Assembly (NCBI GenBank): GCA_006384855.1
Contig: VCJN01002757.1
Span: 43,931 to 107,930, forward strand
Length of the DNA stretch: 64,000 bases
Direction: 5' to 3'
Source of the DNA: Tetraselmis striata
Taxonomy: Eukaryota > Chlorophyta > Chlorodendrophyceae > Chlorodendrales > Chlorodendraceae
Of this stretch, positions 32,543-45,500 are shown one piece after another. The position numbers and the translations under genes are program-made. The first letter of the stretch is position 1, and each line of letters starts with the position of its first letter. The notes under the pieces are model-generated. The model ran no database searches. It was given only the letters and a program-made list of their open reading frames with translations, and was not told where the DNA came from.

Positions 32543-33542
32543 CCGTGTTGTACTTATCCCGTATCCACTTAGCAGATGCCCCAAGCACGCCGCGCATACA
32601 TGTTGCGGTGTTCTCATCAGCGCATCACATGCTTGCGTAAACATAAAACACCTCATCGTCGCCGGTTGCACCGGTATGAAACCATTGACATGACCGTTGG
32701 TTGACGTGAAATATCGACGGTACGTGTCTACGGCTATGAAGTGTCGACACTACTTGTCATTTGGGTACCTTAATACAAAGGATGACATATGAGGCAGCCA
32801 CAGGACGTCCACTGTGATAAGGAGGCACTGCTGAGCGAGTCCGATTTGAGCAGACTCTGACCCGGGCAGGGCCAGCACATATATGCCCGCCATGACGACA
32901 CACCACTGCATGCACACCCCCACGAGCCAGTGGTCAAGTAGGACCTCCCTGCAAGTGGAGGGGCAGCGGTCGTGCGGGTAGTCGCCCGGGGTAGAGGTTT
33001 CGTGCAAGCACCCCAGAAGATGCAAATAACCCCGCCGCGATCAGAGATGCACGGCAGCACACTCAGTTGCAGCAGTGTAGCAGATTATGGCGGACAGCAG
33101 CTGCAGCGTACCTGCACCGCCGCCTTGGACCGGCATCGAACTTATAGCCAACAAAAGACGGCACAGTATCACCGCCAGACTTTTATTAATTTGCGAGGAC
33201 GGGAGGGCGGGGACTAAGAGGAAAAGGGGGCTCTGCTCTTGTCATCCTCGGCGATTGCTGGGGTGATGCCTGCCTTTCCCGGGGTATGGCCATGGGATGT
33301 AGGGAAGACCGCCGAGGCCAATCAGCCTCAGGGGCGGTGCCGAGGTGCATTACATAGAGGCCGCGGGTGCGCAGCTGCTCGCCTCCGCCGACTTCATGGC
33401 AACTGTTACTGCGGCTAAGCCACCTTGCGACGGGCCCAGGAGGCGCGCCTAAACGACTAAACCGCAGGTGGATGACTTGGTAGGAGGGCTTGAAGGCAGC
33501 CCGGCCCGGTCACGGAGGCTTGGCACACACTCCGGGCGCTGC
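32543..33542. other. 3' flank of LTN1, no further gene supported
   Basis: Contains the probable LTN1 3' UTR, with TGTAA on the minus strand at 33354-33350, about 190 bp past the stop. A minus-strand frame at 33025-32750 is hydrophobic (GVCMQWCVVMAGIYVLALPG) but has no start, family or splice evidence. Confidence 0.45.
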
Positions 33543-36500
33543 CTACCACGGCGACTGGCAGTGCGGGCAGTTGGACTTGCCGCTGGAGCGGAACCACTTG
33601 TACAGGCATGCGGCGTGGAACCTCTTGGTGCAGGTGCGGCAGCTCAGGCGCGGGAGCGAGCGGTTGGCGGGGTGGATCACGCTGTAGCAGATCAGGCACT
33701 CCTCCAGGCCTGCGCAGCCAGCCCGTCACGGCGCAGAACAGACACCCACATCGTCAGCGCTGACAGCCGCTGCAACCATTCACGAGCACGGCAGCAAGGG
33801 AGACAATAGATGGCCGGGGGGGGGGGGTTGAAACGCCACGGTGTCGGACCTTCGAACTCCTTTTGGACGTTGCGGCGCCACAGCTCAATGGCGTCGCCCA
33901 CCGAGCCGTTGTAGTTGCGCAGGAAGACGTTGATGGACATCAGCCACTTGCGAAGGCGGCCCTCGCTGACGCCCACCTTCTCCCGCACGTCCGCCTCCGC
34001 CGGGCGCAGCGGGAAGCTGGCCGGCAGCTTGACCACCAGCTCCAGCTTGGCATCGTCCTCGATCTCCACCACCGCCACGATCTCGCGCACCGCGGGGTTG
34101 GTCTTGACGGCGAAGCTTTCCAGGCTCTGCGCGGCGGCAAACTCCTGGATGCCGCGCATCTCCGCCTCGATCAGTCGCGGGCTCTCCCGCTGGATGGTGT
34201 AGCGCTCCAGCGCGGCCAGCGCGGCGCTGTCGCGGAGGTCGTTGAACCACAGCCTGGCGCGGCACGGCACGGCGGGTGAGCCAGCCGCCGGCGCAACAGG
34301 CTGCCCATGGGAGAGGGGAGCCCCGGCACACGCGCGCACACACACACGCACACGCACACGCACACACATCCCTTGTTTGATGTCTGCGAAAAAGACATCA
34401 CGAGAAGTGTACTGCCGGTAGTCCTGACTCAACAGTCATGGCATGGAATGGCATGGAATGGCATGGAATGGAATGCCATGCCATGGCATGGCATGGCATG
34501 GCATGGCATGGCATGGAATTAGAATAGAATAGAGTAGAGTAGAGTAGAGTAGAGTAGAGTAGAGTAGAGTAGAGTAGAGTAGAGTAGAGTGGAGTGGAGT
34601 GGAGTGGAGTGGAGTGGAGTGGAGTGGAGTGGAGTGGAGTGGAGTGGAGTGGAGTGGAATGGAATGGAATGGAATGGAATGGAATGGAATGGAATGGAAT
34701 GGAATGGAATGGAATGGAATGGAATGGAATGGAATGGAATGGAATGGAATAGAATGGAATGGAATGGAATGGAATGGAATGGAATGGAATGGAATGGAAT
34801 GGAATGGAATGGAATGGAATGGAATGGAATGGAATGGAATGGAATGGAATGGAATGGAATGGAATGGAATGGAATGGAATGGAATAGAATAGAATAGAAT
34901 AGAATAGAATAGAATAGAATAGAATAGAATAGAATAGAATAGAATAGAATAGAATAGAATAGAATAGAATAGAATAGAATAGAATAGAATAGAATAGAAT
35001 AGAATAGAATAGAATAGAATAGAATAGAATAGAATAGAATAGAATAGAATAGAATAGAATAGAATAGAATAGAATAGAATAGAATAGAATAGAATAGAAT
35101 AGAATAGAAATTAGAATAGAATAGAATAGAATAGAATAGAATAGAATAGAATAGAATAGAATAGAATAGAATAGAATAGAATAGAATAGAATAGAATAGA
35201 ATAGAATAGAATAGAATGGAATAGAATAGAATAGAATAGAATGGAATGTGAAAATAGAAAATGTGTTGATAGTTTGGATTATTTTGAAAGAAAACTGACA
35301 GATACATCTCGGTTGTATCGCGGATTGATTCGGGAGAGCACCAAGTACATTGTTTGAGTTTGTGTTGCCCATTTATTCAGGGAAAGTATACTTTCAGTGT
35401 TAGAAATTACATAGCCATACAGGAATGCGGACCGATGCGCCATGATAACGTCAATCATACTGATAACCGATGGCAACGATTACGAGTTACATATTGGAAT
35501 GAGGAGCGATGCGCAACAATTTCGCGCGCGCGGAATAACGGTGTAACGGAACGTGTAACAGACGCGTCCGCATGCTGGTAAGGATTACATTGTGTGTCTG
35601 GTATAAGTATTATATCATAAGGATATATAAACGCCGTGTACAGGTACTAATTGAGTGTTCTAGACATGCAGGATTACGTAGTCTTTACCGCGTCTACACA
35701 GTCTGTTACGATGGAACTTCAGCAATAATAATAAGGAACATAATCATAGCAGAATGTAATAGAGCAGAATAGAAAAAAAACGCTAGAAGCGTGGACAAAC
35801 ACAGCCATGCACCGCCGTTTCAAAGGCCACCTACGCGCTAGTACTAAATATAATGCAGGGAGCAGATGGCTATAGGTATTTATTGGAAAAGAGTTAGGAG
35901 GGGGGTGTTTGCGACTCGTCCAGCAGCTTGCAGGGGAATTGGAACCGGTAGTTGTGAAGCTTACCTGCAGAAACATCCAGAAAGAGCAGCGGGCAAGAAG
36001 GGCAGCGATCTAAGGGGAAGGGAGGGGGGGGGGGGGGGGGGCTTCACCGGATGCTTGCCGGCAATGTCCTCACGACAGACGCAAAGATGCCGGCGGCGAG
36101 CGGCGTGCTGGCGTACGACCGAGGCGCCGCGGGCTGGGCCAGGATGCCGCGCAGCTGGGCCAGGCTGCTCTCTGGTGGGCTAGGGGTGGCTGCCTGCTGC
36201 TGCTGCTGCTTGCCTGCATGCACATGCGCATGGCGCCCACGACACAAGGAGAATGGTTGACGGGGAGGGGAAGGGGGGGGGGGGGGTGGGGGGGCTCAGC
36301 CGCCAGAGTCCCAGGCTACGCTGCTGGCTCAGCCAATGTATCGGGTGAGATGCAGAGGGCCGTGTCCGCAGCAAGAGCACAAAAGCCAAAGACGCTTCGC
36401 TACCGCATGTCGTTTATCGCACATGACGACATCCGCCCCCTTCACAAGCGATCTACCGTTCTTGCCGCGGCCCCTGCTGCCCCAATTATTCAACAATAGG

Positions 36501-39500
36501 TTGAATAATGGCCTGCCCAACCCGGAAAGAGGTCAATAGATGAAGTAGTAGCGCAAATACAGTGGAGGTTGTTGGTTATGTATGATGAAACCCCAATTCG
36601 AGGTTTTACACCGAGGATTCTTGTACGGGTGGCAACGCATTTACAGTAACACAATTCAGGAGAGTGCGCGCTACCCTCCAGAGGTCAAATATAGACAAAA
36701 TAATTACGGAGCTGCTACTTACGGAATTGAGAGGTGTTTGCCGGGACCTCGATGCAGGGAATTAAGCTGCGGGTTCTTCAAAGTGCACCGGCATCAGTGT
36801 TCAGATCGAAGGTACGGGAGACCGCTGGATGGGGATGGCGTTGTGGGGGCGGTTTGCCGGCTGGGCGCGCACCACCCTTGGCGAGCGGCAGCGCCAGCAT
36901 CGGCAGCAGCCGGTCCAGCAGCGCGGGCACCAGCTCCCCGGCGTCCTTCACGGCCTGCGCGAGCCGCTGCCGCCCCGCCGACCCAAAGGGCAGCTGCCCC
37001 ATGTGCTCCAGGAACAGCACCCACGCGAGCAGCGCACCGTCGCCCCCGCCGCCACCGCCATCCTCGCCGTCGCAGCCGCCCAGCGAGCGGGCCAGCGTGG
37101 GCCGGACGCCGGCAGCAACAAGGGCGGCCTCGGTGCTCCGCGCGTCGGCCCCCTCGTCCTCGTCCTCCTGGTCCGGGTCCTCCTCCTCCAGCGCTCCAGC
37201 GCTGGTCTGCCCGTGAAGGAAACAGCCTCAGTGCGTGTCCCGGTCAGCCACCGCACGAGCATGCGCATGCGTCACTGATTGAATGGGCGTGTGGCTAAGT
37301 TTGACATCCGGGCCGTCAACGACTGGATGTTCATAGCTTATTAAACTGTATCATTCCCATCCATTAAATGTCTAACCGAAATATCTATAAACGCCCCAGC
37401 ATGCGAGTGTACGAGTGTCGGCCCGGCTGGCAGAGATGCGTTTTTCAGGACCCCGTTCTGCGCTACAATACTGCGAGAGGGGGGGGGGGGCATCATGACG
37501 CGATGGGGAGAGTAAGCGGAGCGGTTAGGCCGGTTTGCTTGCGCCAATTTCCCGGGAGAGGGAGATGGCATGCTTAATGCAACAACAGGGTCGGGAATGG
37601 TTGGTCGTCGGTTGGCTAAAGCAACGCTGAGTTGTGGTCAGCACTTCGGGGGCGCGATGCTGCTTCCACGGGGGGCATGACACAAAAGGGGGGCAGCGGG
37701 GGGGCCTACGAGGCACTTGCGCAGCGACGAGGCGTGCAGCACGCGCAGGGCGGCGTGGCGCAGGTCCGGTACGGGCGCGGGGGAGAGGCACAGCGCCAGC
37801 AGCGAGTCGGCAGCGCCCATGCCGGTGTCCTCCGCCCAGGCGTTGGCAGCGGCGATGGCCTCCTCCAGCGCCGCGGTGTGGCCTGGACTCATCGAGGCAG
37901 AGGGGAGAGGGCCGCCCAGGCTTCAGATGCGGGACGGGTGAGGAGCGGGCCTCTGACATGGAAGGAGCTTTCTGGATCAGAAGCTTACAAACTCGAGAAG
38001 CATCAGCGACCTATAAGCATACATTGCGTGCTCTGTATTTCGGCATCATCCAAAAAAATGTCCCCTGTCACGTGATTTACAACCGTGATTTATGGCTGTG
38101 CTTTCACGTTTAGCTCGCGCGGGGATGTGCAGCCAAATATTCGTGCATGCATATAGCAATTCGAAACACATCCAGAGCATTGGTTGGATGATTGCACATA
38201 CCGATACTGCGTCACTCTCATTGCGACCAATCGACTGCTCGTACCGTACTAGCGCGCCAATTTGCCACGGGTGCAGCCGTGTCAGGTACCCTCGCTATTT
38301 TGAGAACGGTCTACCACTGCCAGGGCACCCGTCAGGATTTCGATGTATACTTGAGTAAACATATAACGGATACATTCTCCCCGTAGTTGCGCTGTACATC
38401 CTATATCCCCATTGGTTTATATCTAGCGTCAAATAAAATGCAGACCTCCGTAGTAAGAAGTATGTTAATGACATGGCAGCACTGGTCGCTGGTGACGGAA
38501 GGCGCGGGCTGGCAAAGGAGGGGGCGCGCACCCGCTACCGTGGCGTGCGCCACCTGCCCCAGCGCGCGCAGCAGCCCGCCGCAGCCCGCCTGCATGTCCC
38601 ACAGCGCGCGCAGCGGCGAGACCCGGCCGGTTCGCTGGCCGCCGGGGAGCGGGGGGCGGCTGGAGGCGGCGCTCGCGATCGCCTCGAGGGCGCCCCAGCA
38701 GAGGAGCAGCCGCAGCGCGTTGCTCAGGAGGCCGTCCAGCAGCCCGGGCCAGTCCTGCGCAATCCGAGCAAGCGTAACTCCATCACTTGCTGTGCTTCAC
38801 ACCTTCCCACTGAATGGAGACTTGTTCTTAGAATGCTGTGATTAAACGGCGAATCGCTACCAGTCACGTGATACACACGTCCGATTGACGTCTCAATATT
38901 GTTGTCATTATTATTATTTATATTACAATTGACGCCGCGTTGACTATTGACGTCAGCTCGCGCGGAGATGGGCATCCGCACATCTGTGTACTCACACAGT
39001 GTACCCGAATCGATCCGTGGCAGTGCTTGGATGATATCGCATGTATCGATACCGACACTGCACTACCAGTAAGTAATGTTGCCATCAATCGGTGACTGTA
39101 CCCGGGTACTCGTGCCCATGGACAAGGTATCTAGCTAGCGTCAAATAAAATGCCGACCCCACCCCCCCTCTAGACTATCGGTGTTTACATTACACCGCAG
39201 ATCTGGGTTACTGTTCCAGTCAGTGATGATAATGTACCCCTCCATGGTCCACTTTGACCCTCACCGGTATATGTGGCGATAACCAGCGCTGGCATTGCAC
39301 AGCCTGTAGATGAGCGGCTCGGCGAGGCACGCATGCCACGGGGAGCGCAACGAGAGAGGCTGCCGGGTGAATCGCAAACCGGGGATGCGGGCCGGCAAAG
39401 AGGAGCGGCTGCGCAGCTCCGCACAGGTCAGGGTCTGGCCGGGGCTGTGCGGGCGCGCCTTTGGGAGCGGCAGCGAGGACCCGAAACGTTCGCCCAGCTT

Positions 39501-42500
39501 GCACACCAGCAGGAGGAGCAGCTCCACGCAGGCCTGCGGCCCGGACAGGTCGCCCGCCGCGGAGGCGTAGAAGTGCGTGGCGCGCAGCGCCTCCAGCGCG
39601 GCGGTCTCGACGGCGCCCACATTGGGCAGCTGGGCCAGCACGGCGATGGCCTGCGCACACATTGGGCGGAGTGAAAGGGGCGGCTCAGAGGGGAGAAATC
39701 GCCGGCAGGCTGATGTATATGTTGGGGTGATGCTTCCGTAGCGACATAAATAACGAAAGGAAATAGATAGTCCGACATTGGGTGAGAGCGTGAAGGCCCC
39801 CATCACATGTCTCTCAGGCACAGCACAAGATAAGGCACCTTGACATGCCTGCGATTCACTGTCTTTGGAAGCAAATCCCAAGAAAGTGAGAAAGTGCGGG
39901 GGGTGGGGGGCGGGGGGTGGGGGGCGGGGGGGGGGGCGGGGATGCAGGCATCTAATATGAATGTGTTTAATACATCTTGATGAGATGATGAGCAATAATG
40001 CCGGGGGGGGGGGGGGGGGGGGGGCGGGAGTTGGCCGTACCTCCGTCGGCGTGAGCTCCGCCTTGGAGAGCTGCGCCGCGCCGGCGCTGGCGGCCCCGGC
40101 GAGTGCCTCCACACACTCCTCCGCCTCCAGTGTCAGGTCGCCGATCAGGCGGTCCGCCGCCACCAGCATGAGCGCCCAGTCGTCGCCGGTCGCGTCCTCC
40201 ATGGCATAGGTCGCGACCGCGAGCATCAGCTGGGCCGCCAATGTGCCGGCCTCCGCCTGCATCGCCCCAACCTGTCTCGACCATCCGCAGCACATGCACG
40301 CCAGCGGCGCATTGTCGGCCTTCACGTCTAAACGCACGCCCTGTCATATATATACAGAGAATGCAAGAGGAATGCGCAGCGCGGTGCGCATCGGGGAGAG
40401 GCGAGTTACTACACCTCCCGGAGCAGATCTCCACGCTTCTGGCCGTCGTCCTGACGCGGATGCGCGCCGCTCCGGGCGGCAGCGGCGGCGGCGGCCTTGG
40501 CCCGTTGGTGCGCAGCCGCCTGCGTGCGCAGCAGCTGCAGCAGGGCGGCCCGCTCTTCCGCGCTGGCCAGGCCGGCGGCTGCGAGGTACAGCATCCGGGG
40601 GGGGGGGGGGGTCAGCGTTGATGCAGCAACGTGAAGCACGTGGACTCAATGGTACCGGGGAATCAAGATAGGTCGAACGAAGGACAGACAACCGTCAGGT
40701 GGGGAAAAGGGGAGGAAGGAAACATCGCTAAGGCGATAGCGCAACGACGTCTGCTGCTGCCGGCTCAGAGGATCATGACAACGCAGGTCGATCCGCAATG
40801 CGCATACTCACCAGCTACCGCGCCGCCGTCCGCCTTGACGAGAGGCAGCGCGGCCAGGCTGACCCGCGTGGCGGTGCACCAGCGGCGCAGGTCGCCCGCC
40901 ACTCGCGCCAGCTCCGACGAGCCGGGCGCCGCGGCAGGCGCGAGCAGCTGTGGCTGCGGCAGAGCTGCCGCGGTGGACAGCCAGCGGGCGCACAGGCGCT
41001 GCAGCTCCTGGCTGGCGGGCTCCAGGCGCAGCACTGGCGCCACCACCTACAGGTGGATGCCATTGAGTACACAGCGGAGGGTATGAAGAGGCCAGGGGGG
41101 GGGGGGGGGGGGGGCTATCACCACAGACAATGAAGCATGCAGCACACGGAGGGGGGGAGGGGATGTGGCCGTAATTAGCCAAAGAGCTTCTTATCAATCA
41201 CGCCACCAACCGCTTGGCGATTCTAGAACACCCCTTTGTGGCGACTCTAAACGCGTGATTTGGACGGGATTGTGCTCAAGCTTGCGGGTGCAGATAGCAT
41301 GATAAAGTCACGGAAAAAAAGTTGCTCACTACTTTGGGTGAGCAAGAAAAGAAGATGGGGGGCAGCAGGAAGGGTGGAGGGGTTGGAGGTGGGGGGGGGG
41401 TAAGATGCGGCGGAGGGACGCACCTGCAGGATGCGGCGGAGGGTTGAGGGCGCGATGGAGCCAGGCCTGGCTGCCGTGAGGAGCTGCGAGGGCACCGCCG
41501 CGCTGGCGCCGGGCCGCAGAGGCTCCGCGCCAGCGACGGACTCGCGGAAGAAGTGCTCGATGGCCCTGGCCACCTGCTGGCTGCCCGCTGCCGCGCCCAC
41601 CAGACCCTGCGGCCCCGCCATGGAGGGCGGTCACAGGCGACGCAACTAAGTGGACACGCCGGCGTCTACAATTAAAACCAGGGCATCTCCGGACGGTCTG
41701 CCCTGCTTGGACTGGCCGAAATGCTCTGCTACGGGTGCCGACACGCCAATGAGAAAGACACAGTGTAAGACTTCCCGGGATCGGATACCAGGCTTTCTTA
41801 AATTTCGTCGTATGGTCATGACGATATCGCCTGAACCAAAGCCTGAAAAGGGACCGCTTTGATATGATAGTGTGGTTTCTTGTACGCGAGGTCGCACACA
41901 GACAAGGAGGGCAGGAGTTGTGTCATATTTTTGTGTCACTGCGTTGAGTCATACGTTCTCACTGTTCACTCAATTGTTTAGGAAACGACGAATTGAAACT
42001 GCCGAAGAAATTACCAAGAAAAAGAATGAAAAGGGCATGATGAAAAATGAACACGCATTCTTGATGGTCGCTATTGTTTCTTGGAAAAGGACTCACCTCG
42101 AGGGCGGCGCAGAGCGCGCGCTCGTATTCCCTGCAGCCAGTCTCCGCAGCCCCGCACGGCTCGCCAGCCTCCAGGGCCACCCACTCCAGGTCCGCCTCCT
42201 CGCTGGCAGCGGCGCCGGCCAGGCAGCGGCTGAGGACGCCCGCCACGGCCGGGCTCCTGGTGTCCGCGTCCGCTGCCATGGCCAGCACAGGCACCACCAG
42301 GAAGGCCGCGTTGGCGCCCGCCTTGGGCGTCCAGGTCCTGCAGAGCAGAGCAACGGTCAACGGCAGCGAGGGCACATGACGCGCGGCAAGCTGACGTGGT
42401 GAGGCGGCCCATGTCAGGGCTGGCGGGTTGGAGCCAGGCTGAAGCCCATCACAAAGCATCGCCCCCCCCCCCCCCCCCCCCCCCCCCAAACCCACCCCCT

Positions 42501-45500
42501 TCCTGAGGGTCCTTCTAACAACATGAGTGCCTGCCGAAGCATGCGCGCACCACTGGCAGAGCAGCTCCACCGCCAGCCAGGAGCGCGCCAGGTGCGACTC
42601 CACCGCGGGCCCGATGGCCAGCACCGTCTCGGGGCCCACCTCGGAGCACAGGGACGCGACAAAGGCGCACATGTAGGCGCCCACCTGTGCGGGCAACACG
42701 GGGAGCAGTGCCGCGGAGGCTCAGCAATCAATGGGAGTGGTCCTTCCGGGCGCAGACGGTTGACAATACGGGTCATTTTCGCTCTTTAAACCGACACTAT
42801 TTACACATCCCTCTGAGCATGACACACCAAAGGCGTCTCAACATCAGCTCCGCTCCATCTGCCCAGTGGGTACTCTCATTCTGGGTTGTCCCCCTGGCTC
42901 TCGCATGTCTCTTTTGTACACTTGCTCTCAGCAGGTCAAAGAAGGAGCAAGGGGGCAATGACCTTGCATCTGCTGGCCAAGTCGGCATGCGAGGTGAAGG
43001 ACGCCTCCAAGCTGCCGCCTGCGGAGTCGTCCCCGTCCTCCTGTCCCTCCCCCTCCTCTGCTTCCCCGCCCCATCCCGCATGGGAACCGCCCGCCGCCCC
43101 CTTGCGCGGGCTGCCCGGCGGCGCCGCCCAGCGCGGCCAGTACTGCACCGGCGCCAGCACCGCGCTGAGCGCCTCCTGCAGCTGTGCGTCGTCCTGCCCT
43201 GAGCACGTGGCCACCAGCGCCTGTGCATGGGATGGAGGGGGGGGGGGAGGGAGCATGGGAGGGGGCGATGACGGTAAGGGGCGGCGAGTGGGGGAGGGCA
43301 CCAGAGATGTGGGCTGACTCTGGGACGTATACATATCTGGGCCTATTGGCTCCATCACTATCGGCAGCCCGGAGTCCCACTTTGACTTCCTCTCCATCAT
43401 ATTCCCTACACATGCTCGTGATATCAACGCCATTTCTGTTGGCATGGACCTCCAACTGTCATGGAGGTTTATTCTTTCATCAACCTTTCATTTCAAACTG
43501 TCCGACATCCTTGCGGCCTGTTGTTTCATACCACAGTAATAGCTCGCCGGAAGATAGTGATACCGGCTCTCCTGTCTCACCAGCGCACAATTCGGCATGA
43601 TTGCGGTGCCAAATCCTTCCCGAGATACCTCGTCGCCCAATCGTCATGTCACTCCACAAGTACTGGCGTGCTAGCAGAATCTTTTAGTGGTGCATAACTC
43701 GGGCGGCCGAGTTCACAGATACGGGGAAGCACCGGCCATCTGCATGACAGCGCCAATTGGGGTGCATGCCTCACGGGTTGTCTGCTACTCACGAAACTGG
43801 CCAGCCGCATTGAGCAGGGAGTAGGGGCAGCCCACCTCGTGCGCGCGGCCGGACCAGGCGGCGGCCCACTCGGCAGCGGTGCCAGCTGTGGCGCCGTTGA
43901 GCTGCATCGCCATGCCCGTGCGAAGGCGGTCGATGATGGCGCGCTGCGCGCCCTCCCGCATGCTGCCGCCCAGCATGCCCACCAGCTCCGCGGCGCGACG
44001 GCCGCAGCCCCACAGCCGGCTGGCCGCCAGCGGCACCCGCGCCCGCACCACCAGCACACGCTGGTACAGCGTGCTCAGCCCGCTGCTGTCGCGGCTCAGC
44101 GAGGGCGCCCGCCGGCCTGCGTCCTCCAGCGCCAGCTCCTACGCCGGAACGCGCACGCAAGAGGTGAGCGCCCGCTCGGCATCAAATGGGAGGAAGCCGG
44201 GGGGGGGGGGGGGGGGGGGGCAGCAAGGCATGCGCAGCACCAAGCCACACCTGCAGCCGGTGGAGGCGGGCAGGCACATTTGCCAATCGCCCGTCCTCCG
44301 CGTCATCGCCACGGCCCTCCGCCTCGTCGCCGCTATCGCTCTCATGGCCGCTGCTGCCACCGCTACTGAGGCCTCCCGTGGCCTCCTGGGGCGGCCGGTG
44401 CTGTGTGGCAACGTCCTCCGGCACCAGCCAGCTGAGCGAGAAGACGGAGGTGAGCACGCGGACCAGCGCGCCGCTCACGCGCCAGTGCTCCAGCTCCGGG
44501 ACGCGGCAGAACACGCTCCGCCCCAGCGCAAACAACGCCACGGCCGCGGCCGCCCAGCGCGCGTCGTCTTCCTCATCTGCCTGCTCCACGTCTGCGGCAT
44601 CCTGGATGGCAGTCACATCCCCGGATTTAAATATAAATATATATATATATATGTGTATGTATGTATGTATGTATGTATGTATGTATGTATATATATATAT
44701 ATAGTGATATACAGCATCCTCAGAAAATGGCTGTGAAGCACAGCATTGTGTATAGGCAATGCACGGCAAGAAGGATACCTCCACAGCCAGGTAGGGGCAA
44801 TACTGGGGCAAAGGGCAGAAGATACGGGCACCGGGTGCTGGACATCTTCTACATGGAGCATTGGGACCTATGCCTGTATGAGAAACATCCGCCCGCGCAG
44901 GGTAGCTGGACAAGGACAGAGTGGGGTGACACCTGCCCGACGGCTTCCAGCAGCCAGTCCGCGCAGCACTCCACGTGATTGGCCAGCTCGGCAAGCACCG
45001 CGCCAACCGCCTCGAGGCTGAGCAGCGGCTCCGCGGCAGTGTGGCCACCATCAGGCCCGCCCAGGCCTGCAGCCTTGGCGTCCGGGTAGATCAAGGCCGC
45101 CAGCAGCGAGGCGAGCTGTGTACCCATGGCGTCTGCCGACTGCACCTGCGAGCTCTACCATCGAAAAGAGGATTGGCTGTCAGCCGGGACAGCTGCGACA
45201 GCAGGAGGAGGAGGGCGTCTGCTAGCAACAGGGCAGTGTCAGGGAAGCACACCTCCAGCTCCTCCTCCATGCCAGAGCTCCGCATGTCATCCAGCACATT
45301 GACGCGTGCCAGCCGCAGCGCGATGTCGTCCAGGTAGGGGCTGCCCCAGAGTTGGCGGGTCCTCTGCCCGGTGGCACCGCTGCCTGCTTGCACCACCAGC
45401 ACTGTGGCCAGCTGCAGCGCTTGCATGGACTTGCTTGGAATCACCTGTGAGAGGACTTCCATCTGCCGGGGAAGGGAGGACATGAGCACGACTCAGCAGT

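Larger units (their letters stand above)
33543..44601 (-). other. LTN1: LTN1 exons 18-33
   Basis: Minus-strand exons: 44601-44251, 44138-43836, 43220-42963, 42684-42551, 42337-42097, 41606-41424, 41046-40812, 40578-40415, 40271-40041, 39650-39507, 38754-38532, 37882-37710, 37206-36876, 36213-36048, 34253-33850, 33709-33543. Uncertain points: the 39507 donor (a later GC donor at 39459 is possible), the 36876 donor (36873 also fits), and the 40271 acceptor. A small extra exon in the long 43835-43221 or 39506-38755 introns cannot be excluded. Confidence 0.8.

Noticed and set aside
32750-33025. Hydrophobic minus-strand frame after the LTN1 stop
   Set aside because: No start context, splice partners or family; it could be chance in 3' flanking DNA.
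34437-35256. CRISPR array
   Set aside because: The short tandem unit has no unique spacers and the context is eukaryotic.
34398-35372. Very long frames made of [10 protein letters not shown] repeats (324 and 262 aa) and plus-strand MEWNG repeats
   Set aside because: They are the pentamer satellite translated; a 5-mer gives open frames in several phases without coding.
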